Positions 25,450-35,075 of a stretch of DNA of 64,000 nucleotides are shown here, piece after piece. Position 1 is the first letter of the stretch; every line of letters starts with the position of its first letter. Source of the DNA: Fluviicola sp. XM-24bin1 (lineage in GTDB: Bacteria > Bacteroidota > Bacteroidia > Flavobacteriales_D > Crocinitomicaceae); contig QCWI01000004.1 in NCBI GenBank assembly GCA_003149635.1, forward strand, positions 34,871 through 98,870, in the 5' to 3' direction. Under the pieces are notes generated by a model. It was not told the origin of the DNA, did no database searches, and saw only the letters and a program-made list of their open reading frames with translations. Both the position numbers and the translations under genes were made by a program.

Positions 25450-26447
25450 TGGATCACTTACCGATCATAAAACAAATTGAGGCGAAGCAATTCGAGCCTA
25501 TTTACTTCCTTCATGGCGAGGAGGCCTATTATATCGATGCCATTACCGACGCCATTTTGAAACATGCCCTGGAAGAACATGAAAAAGATTTCAACCAGAG
25601 TATTTTATACGGAAAAGACACGGATGCTACATCGTTAATCGCGGAAGCGAAAGGATATCCGATGATGGCTGAACGGCGCGTTGTGGTTCTAAAAGAAGCG
25701 CAAGATTTTCGAGGAATGGAGGATCTCCTCCCCTACTTCGAAGCACCATCAGAACAAACGGTTTTTGTTATCAACTACAAATACAAAAACTACGATTCGC
25801 GTAAAAAGTCGATCAAAGCAGCTCAGAAAAACGGACTGGTTTTCAAATCGGCAAAAGTTCCTGAGTACAAGTTGGCCGATTGGATTGGATCCTACGTCAA
25901 GAATAAGGGATTCGGAATCACTCCGAAAGCGACTATGTTATTGGCTGAATTCCTAGGAAGTGATTTGAGCAAGATCATCAACGAGCTGGAGAAATTGAGC
26001 ATTCTGGTAGAAGCTGGAACAACGATCAACGAGATTCACATCGAAGAGAACATTGGGATTTCTAAAGATTACAATGTGTTCGAATTGGTGAATGCCATTT
26101 CTGTTCGAGACGTGCCAAAAGCCTTGAAAATTGTTGATTATTTCGATCACAATCCGAAAGCAACCTCCATCATCGTTGTTATTTCAAACTTGTTCAATCA
26201 CTTCTCGCGACTGATGAAAATTCACTTCATGGAGAACAAATCCAAAGATGCCATTGCAGGTGCTTTGCGCGTTCCTCCATTTGTTGCGAATCAGATGTTG
26301 GCCTCTGCGAAAATCTACAATCCGAAAAAATTAGCCTCGAATATTTCCATTCTCCACGAATTCGATTTGAAATCTAAGGGAATCAACAACAGTTCTTTCT
26401 CAGAGGGTGAATTGATGAAAGAAATGGTTTACCGTCTCATGCACTAA
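25449..26447 (+). CDS. holA: DNA polymerase III subunit delta
   Basis: A 332-residue HolA protein: the start PIYFLHGEEAYYIDAIT is the delta-subunit N-terminal AAA+-like domain, followed by KGYPMMAERRVVVLKEAQDF, the segment YVKNKGFGITPKATMLLAEFLGSDLSKIINELEKL, and the helical C-terminal clamp-loader collar. It opens the beta sliding clamp within the clamp loader. It is coupled by one-base overlaps to pepT and rsmE. Confidence 0.94.
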   Translation: MDHLPIIKQIEAKQFEPIYFLHGEEAYYIDAITDAILKHALEEHEKDFNQSILYGKDTDATSLIAEAKGYPMMAERRVVVLKEAQDFRGMEDLLPYFEAPSEQTVFVINYKYKNYDSRKKSIKAAQKNGLVFKSAKVPEYKLADWIGSYVKNKGFGITPKATMLLAEFLGSDLSKIINELEKLSILVEAGTTINEIHIEENIGISKDYNVFELVNAISVRDVPKALKIVDYFDHNPKATSIIVVISNLFNHFSRLMKIHFMENKSKDAIAGALRVPPFVANQMLASAKIYNPKKLASNISILHEFDLKSKGINNSSFSEGELMKEMVYRLMH

Positions 26448-27145
26448 TGCGTCTTTTCTACGATCCGAATATAGCCCCGAATACTTCTTCACATCAATTG
26501 AGCGAAGAAGAATCCAAACACATCGTGCGCGTACTTCGAAGTCAAGTTGGAGACACTATCGGAATATTAGATGGAAAAGGACACTTGTACACCTGCGAAA
26601 TTGCTGACGCACATCCGAAACGATGCCTGCTCAATATTGTCAACGCTGATTTTGAAACGCAATCGGAATCTGAAATTCATATCGCCGTAGCTCCCACAAA
26701 ACAAATGGAGCGAATCGAATGGTTCGTGGAAAAAGCCGTTGAAATTGGCGCTACGAAATTCACCCTATTGGATTGTAAAAACGGAGAACGCGCTCGCATC
26801 AAGACAGATCGATTAATCAAAAAGGCAATCTCTGCCATGAAGCAATCGCAACGTCGTTATTTGCCTGAAATTGTTGAATTGACTTCCTTCCAAGACTTTT
26901 TGAAAGCCCATCCATTCGGATTATTGGCGCATTGTTACAAAGAAGAAAAGAAAGATTTTTCGGAAGTTTTCCAATCGAAAGATTGCCCGATTTTAATTGG
27001 CCCAGAAGGTGATTTCTCAGAATCAGAAGTTCAGCAAGCCCTTGAACAAGGATATATAGCTGTTACCTTGGGTACCAACAGACTTCGAACTGAAACGGCC
27101 GCACTTTATGCGTGTATGCAGGCGAAGTTGCTTATAGGAACATAA
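26447..27145 (+). CDS. rsmE: 16S rRNA (uracil(1498)-N(3))-methyltransferase
   Basis: A 232-residue SPOUT-class methyltransferase. The N-terminal PUA-like domain contains LSEEESKHIVRVLRSQVGD; the C-terminal knot has the SAM-binding motifs IGPEGDFSESEVQQA and TLGTNRLRTETAALYA. It methylates U1498 of 16S rRNA. It starts at an ATG overlapping the holA stop by one base. Confidence 0.95.
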   Translation: MRLFYDPNIAPNTSSHQLSEEESKHIVRVLRSQVGDTIGILDGKGHLYTCEIADAHPKRCLLNIVNADFETQSESEIHIAVAPTKQMERIEWFVEKAVEIGATKFTLLDCKNGERARIKTDRLIKKAISAMKQSQRRYLPEIVELTSFQDFLKAHPFGLLAHCYKEEKKDFSEVFQSKDCPILIGPEGDFSESEVQQALEQGYIAVTLGTNRLRTETAALYACMQAKLLIGT

Positions 27146-27216
27146 ACATTGTTAATTCTTATTCCTGCCGTTGACTTCTTTTTGATGAAAACCATGAAAA
27201 CAATTACATTAGAGGC

Positions 27217-27879
27217 ATGACAGGAAAACTATTCGGATTTGCACTTGCACTGATCCTGAGCATAGCTCCATTTCAAAGCAATGCGCAATCGACCTATCAA
27301 TTGGCAGTGTTGAAATACAGCGGTGGAGGAGATTATTACGCAAACCCTACTGCGCTTCCGAATTTGATTCAGTTTTGCAACAACAGTCTTTCCATGTCGA
27401 TCTCAAAAGAAACGCCTTACGTGGAAGTAGGGAGCTCTGATATCTTCCTTTATCCCTACATCCATATGACGGGACACGGAAACGTGGTTTTCTCTCAGGC
27501 AGAAGCGGATAATTTGAGAACGTATTTGGAAGGCGGAGGATTCCTGCACATCGATGACAACTACGGAATGGATGAGTTCATTCGTGTAGAGTTGCAAAAA
27601 GTTTTCCCGGATCATCAACTGGTGGAATTACCCTTCGATCACGATATTTTTCATCAGAAATACGACTTCAACGGATTGCCGAAAATTCACGAACACGATG
27701 GTGAGCGTCCTCAAGCATTCGGGATTATTGTAGATGGAAGATTGGTTTGTTTATACACCCACGAGACGGATTTAAGCGATGGTTGGGAGAATCAAGAAGT
27801 ACACAACGATCCTGAAAACAAACGTTTGCAAGCTCTCCAAATGGGAGCGAATATCTTGATGTACGCTTTCTTATTTTAA
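27217..27879 (+). CDS. DUF4159 domain protein
   Basis: A 220-residue exported protein (signal peptide ending SNAQS) with the DUF4159 core: LKYSGGGDYYANP, YPYIHMTGHGNVVFS, LRTYLEGGGFLHIDDNYG and LPFDHDIFH. DUF4159 is a glutamine-amidotransferase-like fold, often part of a membrane VWA/DUF4159 gene set, but no such partners are adjacent. An 11-codon upstream reading frame (ATG 27185) ends in a TGA that overlaps this gene's ATG. It is close enough to rsmE (71 bp) to be in the same transcript. Confidence 0.88.
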   Translation: MTGKLFGFALALILSIAPFQSNAQSTYQLAVLKYSGGGDYYANPTALPNLIQFCNNSLSMSISKETPYVEVGSSDIFLYPYIHMTGHGNVVFSQAEADNLRTYLEGGGFLHIDDNYGMDEFIRVELQKVFPDHQLVELPFDHDIFHQKYDFNGLPKIHEHDGERPQAFGIIVDGRLVCLYTHETDLSDGWENQEVHNDPENKRLQALQMGANILMYAFLF

Positions 27880-28715
27880 TCGATGAATTTCTTTTCCGTT
27901 GATCCGTCTGAATAAAGGATGATCACTAATTCGTTCTTCGGATTTTGGATTTCTCTTCCGAGGAGGTTGAACATTCTGATCACTTCTTTGTCATCCTTTA
28001 TTAAAAGCTCCTCCAAATAAAGTGTTGCAGTGGGCTGATCACAAGCTTCATTTACAGTGCTATAAGTACCAAGATCATTATCTGTATAGCAGCGGAAATG
28101 ATGAAAAAAGTATTCCGTAATTATATTGGAATCGCATGTTACTTGCCCCGGAAATGGCAAGTTTTGAGGATGCCAGCTTGCATTCGCCACCCCTATTCTT
28201 TCAATGGCACGACCGTTCATTGCATATTGTCCTTGAACGTAGGTTAATTCAATGAACCTTAGATCCTGACCGTTAATGGTAACTACTCCAGTATCTGATA
28301 CAGAAACTATAGAAGTCGTATCACATTCTGGATCGAAAAGATTGCCCCCCTGATGTATCACCCACTGATCACCGATGGACGCGCCGAAATCATATAAAAG
28401 AAAAAAATCATTATTACGATACCAGAAAACAGAATCATTCGAAAATCGCGTGATTTCAGTGTATTGATTTAGTGCTCCAGGAATAGTTACGCCATTACCT
28501 GTGATAATCCACTGAAGCTCTACATCAATTTTCTGACAATTAAAACCATCAACAATGGTGTCTCCAGAATATGTATAGGTGTAAAACCCTTGTCCAAAAT
28601 CGTCAAACTCATAATGCCATGTAGCTCCGGGGACTCCCCACACTTGCGCATGAGAAAATGTCACTGCAAAAATTCCAAGAATTAGAAGAATTGATTTCAA
28701 AATTGTGGTTTTCAC
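27876..28715 (-). CDS. Secreted protein with a degenerate T9SS-type tail
   Basis: Start at GTG 28715, giving a signal peptide (MKTTILKSILLILGIFAVTFSHAQ) and 279 residues; an upstream TTG lies in a terminator and is unlikely. The mature part begins VWGVPGATWHYEF, a pattern of secreted Bacteroidota proteins with a beta-sandwich core, with a few Cys residues. The C-terminus (IRMFNLLGREIQN, then YSDGSTEKKFID) resembles a shortened T9SS type A sorting domain. Function unknown. The convergent DUF4159 gene overlaps it by 4 bp. Confidence 0.72.
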   Translation of the reverse strand: MKTTILKSILLILGIFAVTFSHAQVWGVPGATWHYEFDDFGQGFYTYTYSGDTIVDGFNCQKIDVELQWIITGNGVTIPGALNQYTEITRFSNDSVFWYRNNDFFLLYDFGASIGDQWVIHQGGNLFDPECDTTSIVSVSDTGVVTINGQDLRFIELTYVQGQYAMNGRAIERIGVANASWHPQNLPFPGQVTCDSNIITEYFFHHFRCYTDNDLGTYSTVNEACDQPTATLYLEELLIKDDKEVIRMFNLLGREIQNPKNELVIILYSDGSTEKKFID

Positions 28716-28728
28716 GAAAGTTACAACC

Positions 28729-28758
28729 AAAAAAAAGGAAGACCAAAAAGTCTTCCTT
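28729..28758 (-). terminator. Intrinsic terminator of the small CVGCGS protein gene
   Basis: AAGGAAGAC (28735-28743) and GTCTTCCTT (28750-28758) form a perfect 9-bp stem with a 6-nt loop. On the minus strand a run of eight T follows. It begins 21 nt after the stop at 28779. Confidence 0.88.
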
Positions 28759-28778
28759 CAAATATTTGATGGCTGGGA

Positions 28779-28949
28779 TTAAGATCCACAACCTACACAA
28801 TCAAAGTGGCTGTCCATTGGTTTCACACCCTTCAACTTCATTTCTAGGTTATGAATCTGGTCTTTGATTTCCATATCCTGGAACATATCACCAGTCAATT
28901 TTGCTTTTAATGCATCAATTTCTTCTTGCAAGGTAGTTTCTGTCGTCAT
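28779..28949 (-). CDS. Small protein ending in CVGCGS
   Basis: Start at ATG 28949 gives 56 residues: a short charged helix (LQEEIDALKAKLTGDMF), a second helix (MEIKDQIHNLEMKLKG) and the tail HFDCVGCGS. The open frame reaches further upstream but the first part has no coding character. The dense heptad-like pattern and the Cys pair at the C-terminus suggest a helical hairpin with a metal- or thiol-active tail. I recall similar short proteins in other Bacteroidota, without a function. It has its own strong terminator, which supports a real, separately transcribed gene. Confidence 0.68.
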   Translation of the reverse strand: MTTETTLQEEIDALKAKLTGDMFQDMEIKDQIHNLEMKLKGVKPMDSHFDCVGCGS

Positions 28950-29145
28950 GGCGTGATTATTATAATGTGCGTTAACAAATATGCAAGTCGTTTTGCAATG
29001 TTCAACCAATGTTAACTGAAAGTTATTAACGAATTATCGTTAATTAAATTAGCGATACAACTTCTTGCTTTTTTTAAACGTCCTTAGTATATTGTTACTA
29101 CAACATTTTCCATATATTAACACATTGTTAAGTACTGCTAGAACT

Positions 29146-30282
29146 ATGAATCGACTTACGCTTGTCGCAATACTACTATTGTCCAGCCAATTGGCGCTTT
29201 CGCAATATTGCGAGACGGGAGGCCCATCCTCCACTGCCGACTCTAATTTAGAATCATTATCCATTACTGGAGCTTCTGGAAGCATTAATTTTAATGGATG
29301 TCCGGGCCAAACAGGAGTCCAATATTACACCACTGAAACCGTAACTCTCAATGCAGGAGCAACTTACGTTCTCAACCTTCAGTTCGGAACATGTGGAGGT
29401 AACTTTTCCAGCGTAGCAGAAGTTTGGATCGATTACAACGGAAATAATGTTTTTGAACAAAGCGAATCAATTGTGACTTGGTCAGGAACGCCAATGGCCT
29501 CCCCTACCGGATACGTTATAACCATACCAGCAAACATTATTGCAGGAACACACCGTATGCGTGTCATGCAAGCGGAGCAATTATCACTTCCACTTGATCC
29601 TTGTGCATCATTTACGTGGGGATCGGTGACGGATTTCAATGTTACTCTAACCGGAGGAATTGATTGTTCGGGATACGTTGGTGATGATCGATACAATCCG
29701 AGAGATGTTCCAAACATTCCATTTTCAGAGAATCATAACTCAGCTATTTGTTACACAAACCAAAGTTCAGCGTACGTATCGCCAGACGTGTTCTACAAGA
29801 TCGTACCAAACGGATTGGCAGCCATTAAAGTGTCGCTTTGTGGATCAACGTTTGACACTTTCTTATCGATTCAGGATCAAAACGGAATGGCCGTTTATGG
29901 AAACGACGACTCCGGCAATTGTGGAACCGGATCTGAAATTGAATTCCCTACAGCTGGATACGACACCTTGTTCGCAGTAGTAGAAGGATGGGGAATTGAA
30001 TCAGGAGATTACACCATCGTAATTACAGAAGGATCATTAAGCCTTGAAGAAAACGAACTGAATACAATTGGATTATATCCCAATCCAGCTAACGACATTC
30101 TATATCTAGAAAAAGAACAAAAAGGAACCCTACAATTCTTCTCGACGCAAGGGCGAATCGTTTATGAAACGATTTTGAACAACGATAGTGAGATAGACGT
30201 ATCGCACTTGCCGAGAGGATTGTACTTAGTAAAACTAATTGGCGATACATCCGTGTCTCAACAAAAACTGATACTCGAATGA
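29146..30282 (+). CDS. GEVED domain protein with T9SS sorting domain
   Basis: Start at ATG 29146 gives a signal peptide (MNRLTLVAILLLSSQLALSQ) and 378 residues. It has a GEVED-type domain (about 20-165; VWIDYNGNNVFEQSE is the typical core), then a pre-peptidase C-terminal-like beta-sandwich domain (about 170-300; FDTFLSIQD, DDSGNCGTGSEI), and a T9SS type A tail (YPNPANDILYLE, LPRGLYLVKL). It should be secreted to the cell surface. It is the first gene of a six-gene operon and overlaps the next by 4 bp. Confidence 0.88.
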   Translation: MNRLTLVAILLLSSQLALSQYCETGGPSSTADSNLESLSITGASGSINFNGCPGQTGVQYYTTETVTLNAGATYVLNLQFGTCGGNFSSVAEVWIDYNGNNVFEQSESIVTWSGTPMASPTGYVITIPANIIAGTHRMRVMQAEQLSLPLDPCASFTWGSVTDFNVTLTGGIDCSGYVGDDRYNPRDVPNIPFSENHNSAICYTNQSSAYVSPDVFYKIVPNGLAAIKVSLCGSTFDTFLSIQDQNGMAVYGNDDSGNCGTGSEIEFPTAGYDTLFAVVEGWGIESGDYTIVITEGSLSLEENELNTIGLYPNPANDILYLEKEQKGTLQFFSTQGRIVYETILNNDSEIDVSHLPRGLYLVKLIGDTSVSQQKLILE

Positions 30283-31511
30283 AAAACGTAGTACTCATAG
30301 CAATGCTCCTTATTGGAAGCACATCTTTCGGAGCCATTTGGACGAAAATGTCTGATTTTGGAGGTGAAGCACGTCACCGTACCACGATGCTGACTCTTGG
30401 AAATAAAATCTACGCCGGACTTGGTCACTACAATGGTGCGGGGCCCAATATTCTTTTCGAAGATTGGTGGGAATTCGATCCGGCAACAAACGCTTGGACA
30501 CAGAAAGCGAACTACCTAGGAGGAATTTGCTACCACGCCGCAGGGTTTGCCATTGACGATATTGGCTATGTAGGAACAGGAAGGATTTCTCCACAAGGAA
30601 GTACTTTGGTGAAGGATTTTTTCAAATACGATCCTACGACAAACACCTGGACACAATTAACAGATTTCCCTGGTACAGGGCGTCGCGGAGCCGTTGGATT
30701 TGCCATTGGAGAATATGGTTACGTTGGAACGGGAAGTAGCTCAGAAGACATGTATCGTTATCATCCACCAACGGACACTTGGACACAAGTTGCCAGCGTT
30801 CCGGGTGGGGCTCGAATGTCAGCAATAGGCTTCTCGTTGGAAGGAAATGGATATGTTGGGACTGGATACCGATACAATCAAGGATGGTCTAGCACTGACT
30901 TTTATAAATACGATCCGTCCACCGATTCTTGGACACAAATTGCTGATGTGGGCATTGATCCAATAAATGGCCCGATGCCAAGAATGGAATCCACAGGATT
31001 TGGATTGAACGGAAAAGGATACGTAGTTACGGGTGTAACAATTTCCAGTGGCGATAACTACAAAGATTTCTGGGAGTACGATCCTGCAACGGACGTTTGG
31101 ACATGTCAAGAAGACTTCCCGGGAACAGCGCGTCGTTATATGTCGGCAACAGTTCTCAACGGATACGCATTTGTGGGATTGGGAACCAACGGAACCAACT
31201 TTAAAGATTTCTGGAGATTTGATCAAGCACTATCTGTAATCGAAAAGAATCTAGATCAAATTTCGGTGAACACCTATCCGAATCCGGCGACGGAATTTAT
31301 CAACATCAGCATTGACGACTTCCCAAGTGTTTCTCCTGAAAAGCTGAGTATGCAGTTCCACAACCTGCTTGGTCAGAAAGTTCATGAGGACGAAATCAAC
31401 TTGGGAGAAAACCGAATCGAAACAAACAATTGGCTAAACGGAAGCTACATCTACACAATTTTATACAACGATTCCCCGATCAAAACGGGCAAAATTCTTG
31501 TTACAAAATGA
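30279..31511 (+). CDS. Kelch-repeat T9SS protein 1
   Basis: A 410-residue secreted protein: signal peptide (to about residue 18), six Kelch-type blades (about 20-320) with the recurring pattern GYVGTG, YDPxTNTWTQ and PGxxRR, and a T9SS type A tail (YPNPATEFINI, NWLNGSYIYTI). Kelch propellers usually bind glycans or proteins. It is closely related to the three genes that follow, consistent with tandem duplication. Its last four bases overlap the next start (ATGA). Confidence 0.92.
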   Translation: MKNVVLIAMLLIGSTSFGAIWTKMSDFGGEARHRTTMLTLGNKIYAGLGHYNGAGPNILFEDWWEFDPATNAWTQKANYLGGICYHAAGFAIDDIGYVGTGRISPQGSTLVKDFFKYDPTTNTWTQLTDFPGTGRRGAVGFAIGEYGYVGTGSSSEDMYRYHPPTDTWTQVASVPGGARMSAIGFSLEGNGYVGTGYRYNQGWSSTDFYKYDPSTDSWTQIADVGIDPINGPMPRMESTGFGLNGKGYVVTGVTISSGDNYKDFWEYDPATDVWTCQEDFPGTARRYMSATVLNGYAFVGLGTNGTNFKDFWRFDQALSVIEKNLDQISVNTYPNPATEFINISIDDFPSVSPEKLSMQFHNLLGQKVHEDEINLGENRIETNNWLNGSYIYTILYNDSPIKTGKILVTK

Positions 31512-32659
31512 AAAGATTTGCACTTCTAATAGGAATCATTTTTTGTCTGGCCGAATCCGCAGAAGCTGGCTGGATCAAGCGCGCCGATATGGCAGGTGGT
31601 GCCAGACACCGTGGAACAGGCTGCTCCATCGGAACCAAAGGATATTTGGGACTAGGACATTACAATGGTACTGGCGTAAACATCGTGTTGAAGGATTGGT
31701 GGGAATATGACCCCGCAACGAATTCTTGGTCTCAAAAAGCGGATTATATCGGCGGAACGAGTGCTGGAAATTACGGTGTCTTAACGCTAGGGATTGGAGA
31801 TTTCGCTTATGTAACTGGAGGTACCTTCTCCGATCTGAACGTACATCGTTACGATCCTAAGAACAACATTTGGACAACCGTTGGAACAGCTCCAGAACAG
31901 TTCTCAAATACGGAAGGATTTGTGATTGGCGGCAAGGGATACGCCATGCGATCTGGAAATCACTACGAATTTGATCCGGCTACAAATACTTGGAGCGTGA
32001 TCGGAACCCTTCCATTCGGTGCATCCATTTGGATGGGCGCTTTCTCAACACAGGAAAAAGGCTACGTCAGAACTTCAGGTGGATTCTACGAATACAAACC
32101 ATCAACGAATCAATGGATTCTGCGAGCTTCCTTCCCGGGAATCGCTACAGCGGCATCGATGAATTTCTCACAACGAGGAAAATTATACGTGATCGGTGGC
32201 TATGGAGGGGGACTTTCCAATGTGACGCGCGAAGTTTGGGAATACGATCCATTGCTGAATACTTGGACGTTGCTCGAAGAATTCCCGGGTACCAGCCGTC
32301 GATTCGGAGCCGCATTTTCTATCGGAGACCGATCTTACTGTGGTAATGGAACCAATGGTACCAACTTCGCCGATTTCTGGGAGTTTGATGCAGAATTGTA
32401 TCTATCAACGGATTATCTGGATATTGAGAAAGTTAATCTCTATCCAAATCCAGCAACCAACTACGTCAATATCGATCTAGAAGGATACGATCAATTCGAC
32501 GTGACTTTAATGGACGCGACTGGGCAAGCGGTTCAGGTGATCGCATCTACTACTGGTAGCATTCGAATTGAACGCGACAATTTACCGACTGGACAGTATT
32601 TCGCACAGATCAAGGTAAAAGGACATTATTTAGGAACTAAAAAACTAATCTTCCAATAA
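31508..32659 (+). CDS. Kelch-repeat T9SS protein 2
   Basis: Start at ATG 31508 gives a signal peptide (MKRFALLIGIIFCLAESAEA) and 383 residues. The layout is the same as its upstream neighbour: Kelch blades from GWIKRADMAGGARHRGTG onward, with LGHYNGTGVNIVLKDWWEYDPATN nearly matching the neighbour's equivalent blade, then a type A tail (YPNPATNYVNID, LPTGQYFAQI). The close match of this blade in two adjacent genes supports a relatively recent duplication. The next gene starts one base after its stop. Confidence 0.92.
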   Translation: MKRFALLIGIIFCLAESAEAGWIKRADMAGGARHRGTGCSIGTKGYLGLGHYNGTGVNIVLKDWWEYDPATNSWSQKADYIGGTSAGNYGVLTLGIGDFAYVTGGTFSDLNVHRYDPKNNIWTTVGTAPEQFSNTEGFVIGGKGYAMRSGNHYEFDPATNTWSVIGTLPFGASIWMGAFSTQEKGYVRTSGGFYEYKPSTNQWILRASFPGIATAASMNFSQRGKLYVIGGYGGGLSNVTREVWEYDPLLNTWTLLEEFPGTSRRFGAAFSIGDRSYCGNGTNGTNFADFWEFDAELYLSTDYLDIEKVNLYPNPATNYVNIDLEGYDQFDVTLMDATGQAVQVIASTTGSIRIERDNLPTGQYFAQIKVKGHYLGTKKLIFQ

Positions 32660-32660
32660 G

Positions 32661-33872
32661 ATGAAACATCTATTACTCATAAGCTTTGTAGTACTCACAA
32701 GCATCGTATTTGGACAAAATCCACCTGTACCAAACTCTTGGAGCAAAAAGGCTGATTTCGCCGGTCTAAAAAGAGAACGCGCCATTGCCTTTACCGTTAA
32801 TGGTGTCGGTTACATCGGAACCGGTGTGGATACCGCAGAAACGGTGCTAAAAGATCTTTGGCGTTACAACGAACTCACGGATACATGGACGCAAATGGCG
32901 GACATTCCCGGATCTCAGCGTCGTAATGCGGTTGCCTTTGCCATTGGAGATTACGGATATGTGACAACAGGAATGAACACGCCTAACTCCACAGATGTTG
33001 GAGCAACAAAATTGAACGATAACTGGCGCTATGACCCTGCTACGAACTCTTGGGCGGCAAGAGCAAATTTCCCGGGCAACAACGGTCAAGGAATGTATTT
33101 TGGAGCATGTTTCGTGATTGATAATGAGGCCTTCGTTGTTGGCGGAAAGCACGGGCCGAACAATTACACGTCGAACATGTACATGTATGACCCAGCACAG
33201 GATCAGTGGTATCTTGCCGCCAACTTCCCTGGAGGAGTACGCTACCAATTATCCGCTTTAGCTGTTGACGGCAAAGGATTCGTTGGATTGGGAACAGATC
33301 AGGATTTGTACCGTCAAGATTGGTGGGAATACAAACGCACCACAAACACTTGGGCGCAACGAGCAGACTTGCCCGCCAGCGCGCGTGCGAGTGCCGTTAC
33401 CTTTACCATTGCCGATCGCGGTTATGTATGTATGGGAACCAACGGCGGAATGCTAGACGATCTTTGGGAGTACAATCCATTTGACAACACTTGGTCAGTT
33501 CGTGCACCCTACGGAGGAAGTCCTCGTAAAAATGCAGTAGCATTCGTATTGGGAAGCCGCGCTTACGTTGGTACTGGAAAAGGGGTTTCAGGAAAGAAAC
33601 AAAGTATCCACGAATACCACCCAATGTGGACATTGGATCTGGAAGAGAACGAATTGGAAATCTCTGTATATCCGAATCCGACAAGTGACATGATTTATGT
33701 GAAATCAGCGTTTGAACCAGAGAAAATTACACTAATCAATATGTTGGGAGAAGAAGTTCGAAGCGCTTCCAATTCCAACCAATTAACGGTAAACGATCTT
33801 CCATCCGGTCAGTATCGACTTATCGTGTCTAGCGGAAACAAATCAGCCAACTCACCTATTACAATTCAATAA
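32661..33872 (+). CDS. Kelch-repeat T9SS protein 3
   Basis: A 403-residue member of the Kelch cluster: signal peptide ending VFGQ, six blades (AFTVNGVGYIGTG, YNELTDTWTQMAD, AFAIGDYGYVTTG, and so on) and a type A tail (YPNPTSDMIYVK, LPSGQYRLIV). It differs from copies 1 and 2 in the first blades and groups with copy 4. It is followed after three bases by the next start. Confidence 0.92.
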   Translation: MKHLLLISFVVLTSIVFGQNPPVPNSWSKKADFAGLKRERAIAFTVNGVGYIGTGVDTAETVLKDLWRYNELTDTWTQMADIPGSQRRNAVAFAIGDYGYVTTGMNTPNSTDVGATKLNDNWRYDPATNSWAARANFPGNNGQGMYFGACFVIDNEAFVVGGKHGPNNYTSNMYMYDPAQDQWYLAANFPGGVRYQLSALAVDGKGFVGLGTDQDLYRQDWWEYKRTTNTWAQRADLPASARASAVTFTIADRGYVCMGTNGGMLDDLWEYNPFDNTWSVRAPYGGSPRKNAVAFVLGSRAYVGTGKGVSGKKQSIHEYHPMWTLDLEENELEISVYPNPTSDMIYVKSAFEPEKITLINMLGEEVRSASNSNQLTVNDLPSGQYRLIVSSGNKSANSPITIQ

Positions 33873-33875
33873 TTC

Positions 33876-35075
33876 ATGCGATTACTGCTTACAACCCTAA
33901 TTTGCGCAGGCTCCCTACTTACCTACGCTCAAGGCGCCTGGACTGTTAAAGACTCCGTCAATGGTCAGCCTCGTTCGGTAGCATCATCTTTCGTTTTGAA
34001 TGGTGAAGGCTATGTAATGGGAGGATTGGACAACGACGGATTCCGAAGAAAAATGTATTCCTACGATTTCTGGCAGAATGACTGGGACGATGAATTATCT
34101 ATTGGAGGCGTTTCCGGAGATGGTTTGGAACGTGGATCCGCATGTGCCTTCAACGCTAACAACAAAGGATATATCTGTTTGGGACAAGGTGAAACCAATC
34201 CATTCTTTGGAGATCTATGGGAATACGATCCAAACACAGAAACGTGGTCGCAAAAGGCCAACTTCATTGGTACTCCAAGACGTCAGGCTGTTTCTTTCGT
34301 GATTGACGAAATCGCGTATGTTGGAACTGGAATTGATATAAACGGATTACAAAAGGACATGTATCGTTACGATGCAGCTACCAATATTTGGACGCCTTTG
34401 AATGACTTCGGAGGAACAGCACGCAAGGAAGCTGTTGGTTTCTCTATGGGAGATCAGGGATACATCGGAACAGGAGACGACGGCGTAATGCTTACCGACT
34501 TCTGGCAATATGAACCATCCACAGACACTTGGACGCAAAAAACAGATTTTCCGGGAACGCCTCGGAAAGGAGCCGTTGGTTGGGGACAGTTCCCGTCAGG
34601 ATTCATTTGCATGGGCGAGGACATCAACTTCAACTACACGAAAGATCTTTGGGAATACAATTATTACGCGGATAGCTGGGTACAACGTGCAGATTACCCA
34701 GGGCCCGGAAGATCCAACGCAACAGCCTTTATCTTGAACGATTTTGCGTTTGTTGGTACTGGATATAATGGAACCTTCCAAGATGACATGTATGCGTACT
34801 TGCGTATTCTGAATGTAGATGAAATTCCAGCGTTGAACGTCAAAGCATACCCGAATCCAGCGGTTGAGAAAATCACCATCGAAGCGGATTATAATGATTT
34901 CGACTTGCACATCGTTTCGCTAGACGGAAAAACGAGCATCGATGCATCCAACATCGTGAAAACCACCAACGGATATGAAATCTTACGTGGCAATGCTCCG
35001 ACAGGAACGTATTTAGCGTATTTCACGAGAAAGCACACCGGAGAAATCCATGTCGAAAAAATTCAGTTCATTTGA
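33876..35075 (+). CDS. Kelch-repeat T9SS protein 4
   Basis: A 399-residue member of the same set: signal peptide (MRLLLTTLICAGSLLTYAQ), Kelch blades (GYICLGQGETN, YDPNTETWSQKANF, AYVGTGIDING, and so on) and a type A tail starting YPNPAVEKITIE. The tail (APTGTYLAYFTRKH) is shorter in strands than those of copies 1-3. Its stop overlaps the start of the DUF4907 lipoprotein gene by 4 bp, so this copy is translationally coupled to that gene. Confidence 0.92.
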   Translation: MRLLLTTLICAGSLLTYAQGAWTVKDSVNGQPRSVASSFVLNGEGYVMGGLDNDGFRRKMYSYDFWQNDWDDELSIGGVSGDGLERGSACAFNANNKGYICLGQGETNPFFGDLWEYDPNTETWSQKANFIGTPRRQAVSFVIDEIAYVGTGIDINGLQKDMYRYDAATNIWTPLNDFGGTARKEAVGFSMGDQGYIGTGDDGVMLTDFWQYEPSTDTWTQKTDFPGTPRKGAVGWGQFPSGFICMGEDINFNYTKDLWEYNYYADSWVQRADYPGPGRSNATAFILNDFAFVGTGYNGTFQDDMYAYLRILNVDEIPALNVKAYPNPAVEKITIEADYNDFDLHIVSLDGKTSIDASNIVKTTNGYEILRGNAPTGTYLAYFTRKHTGEIHVEKIQFI

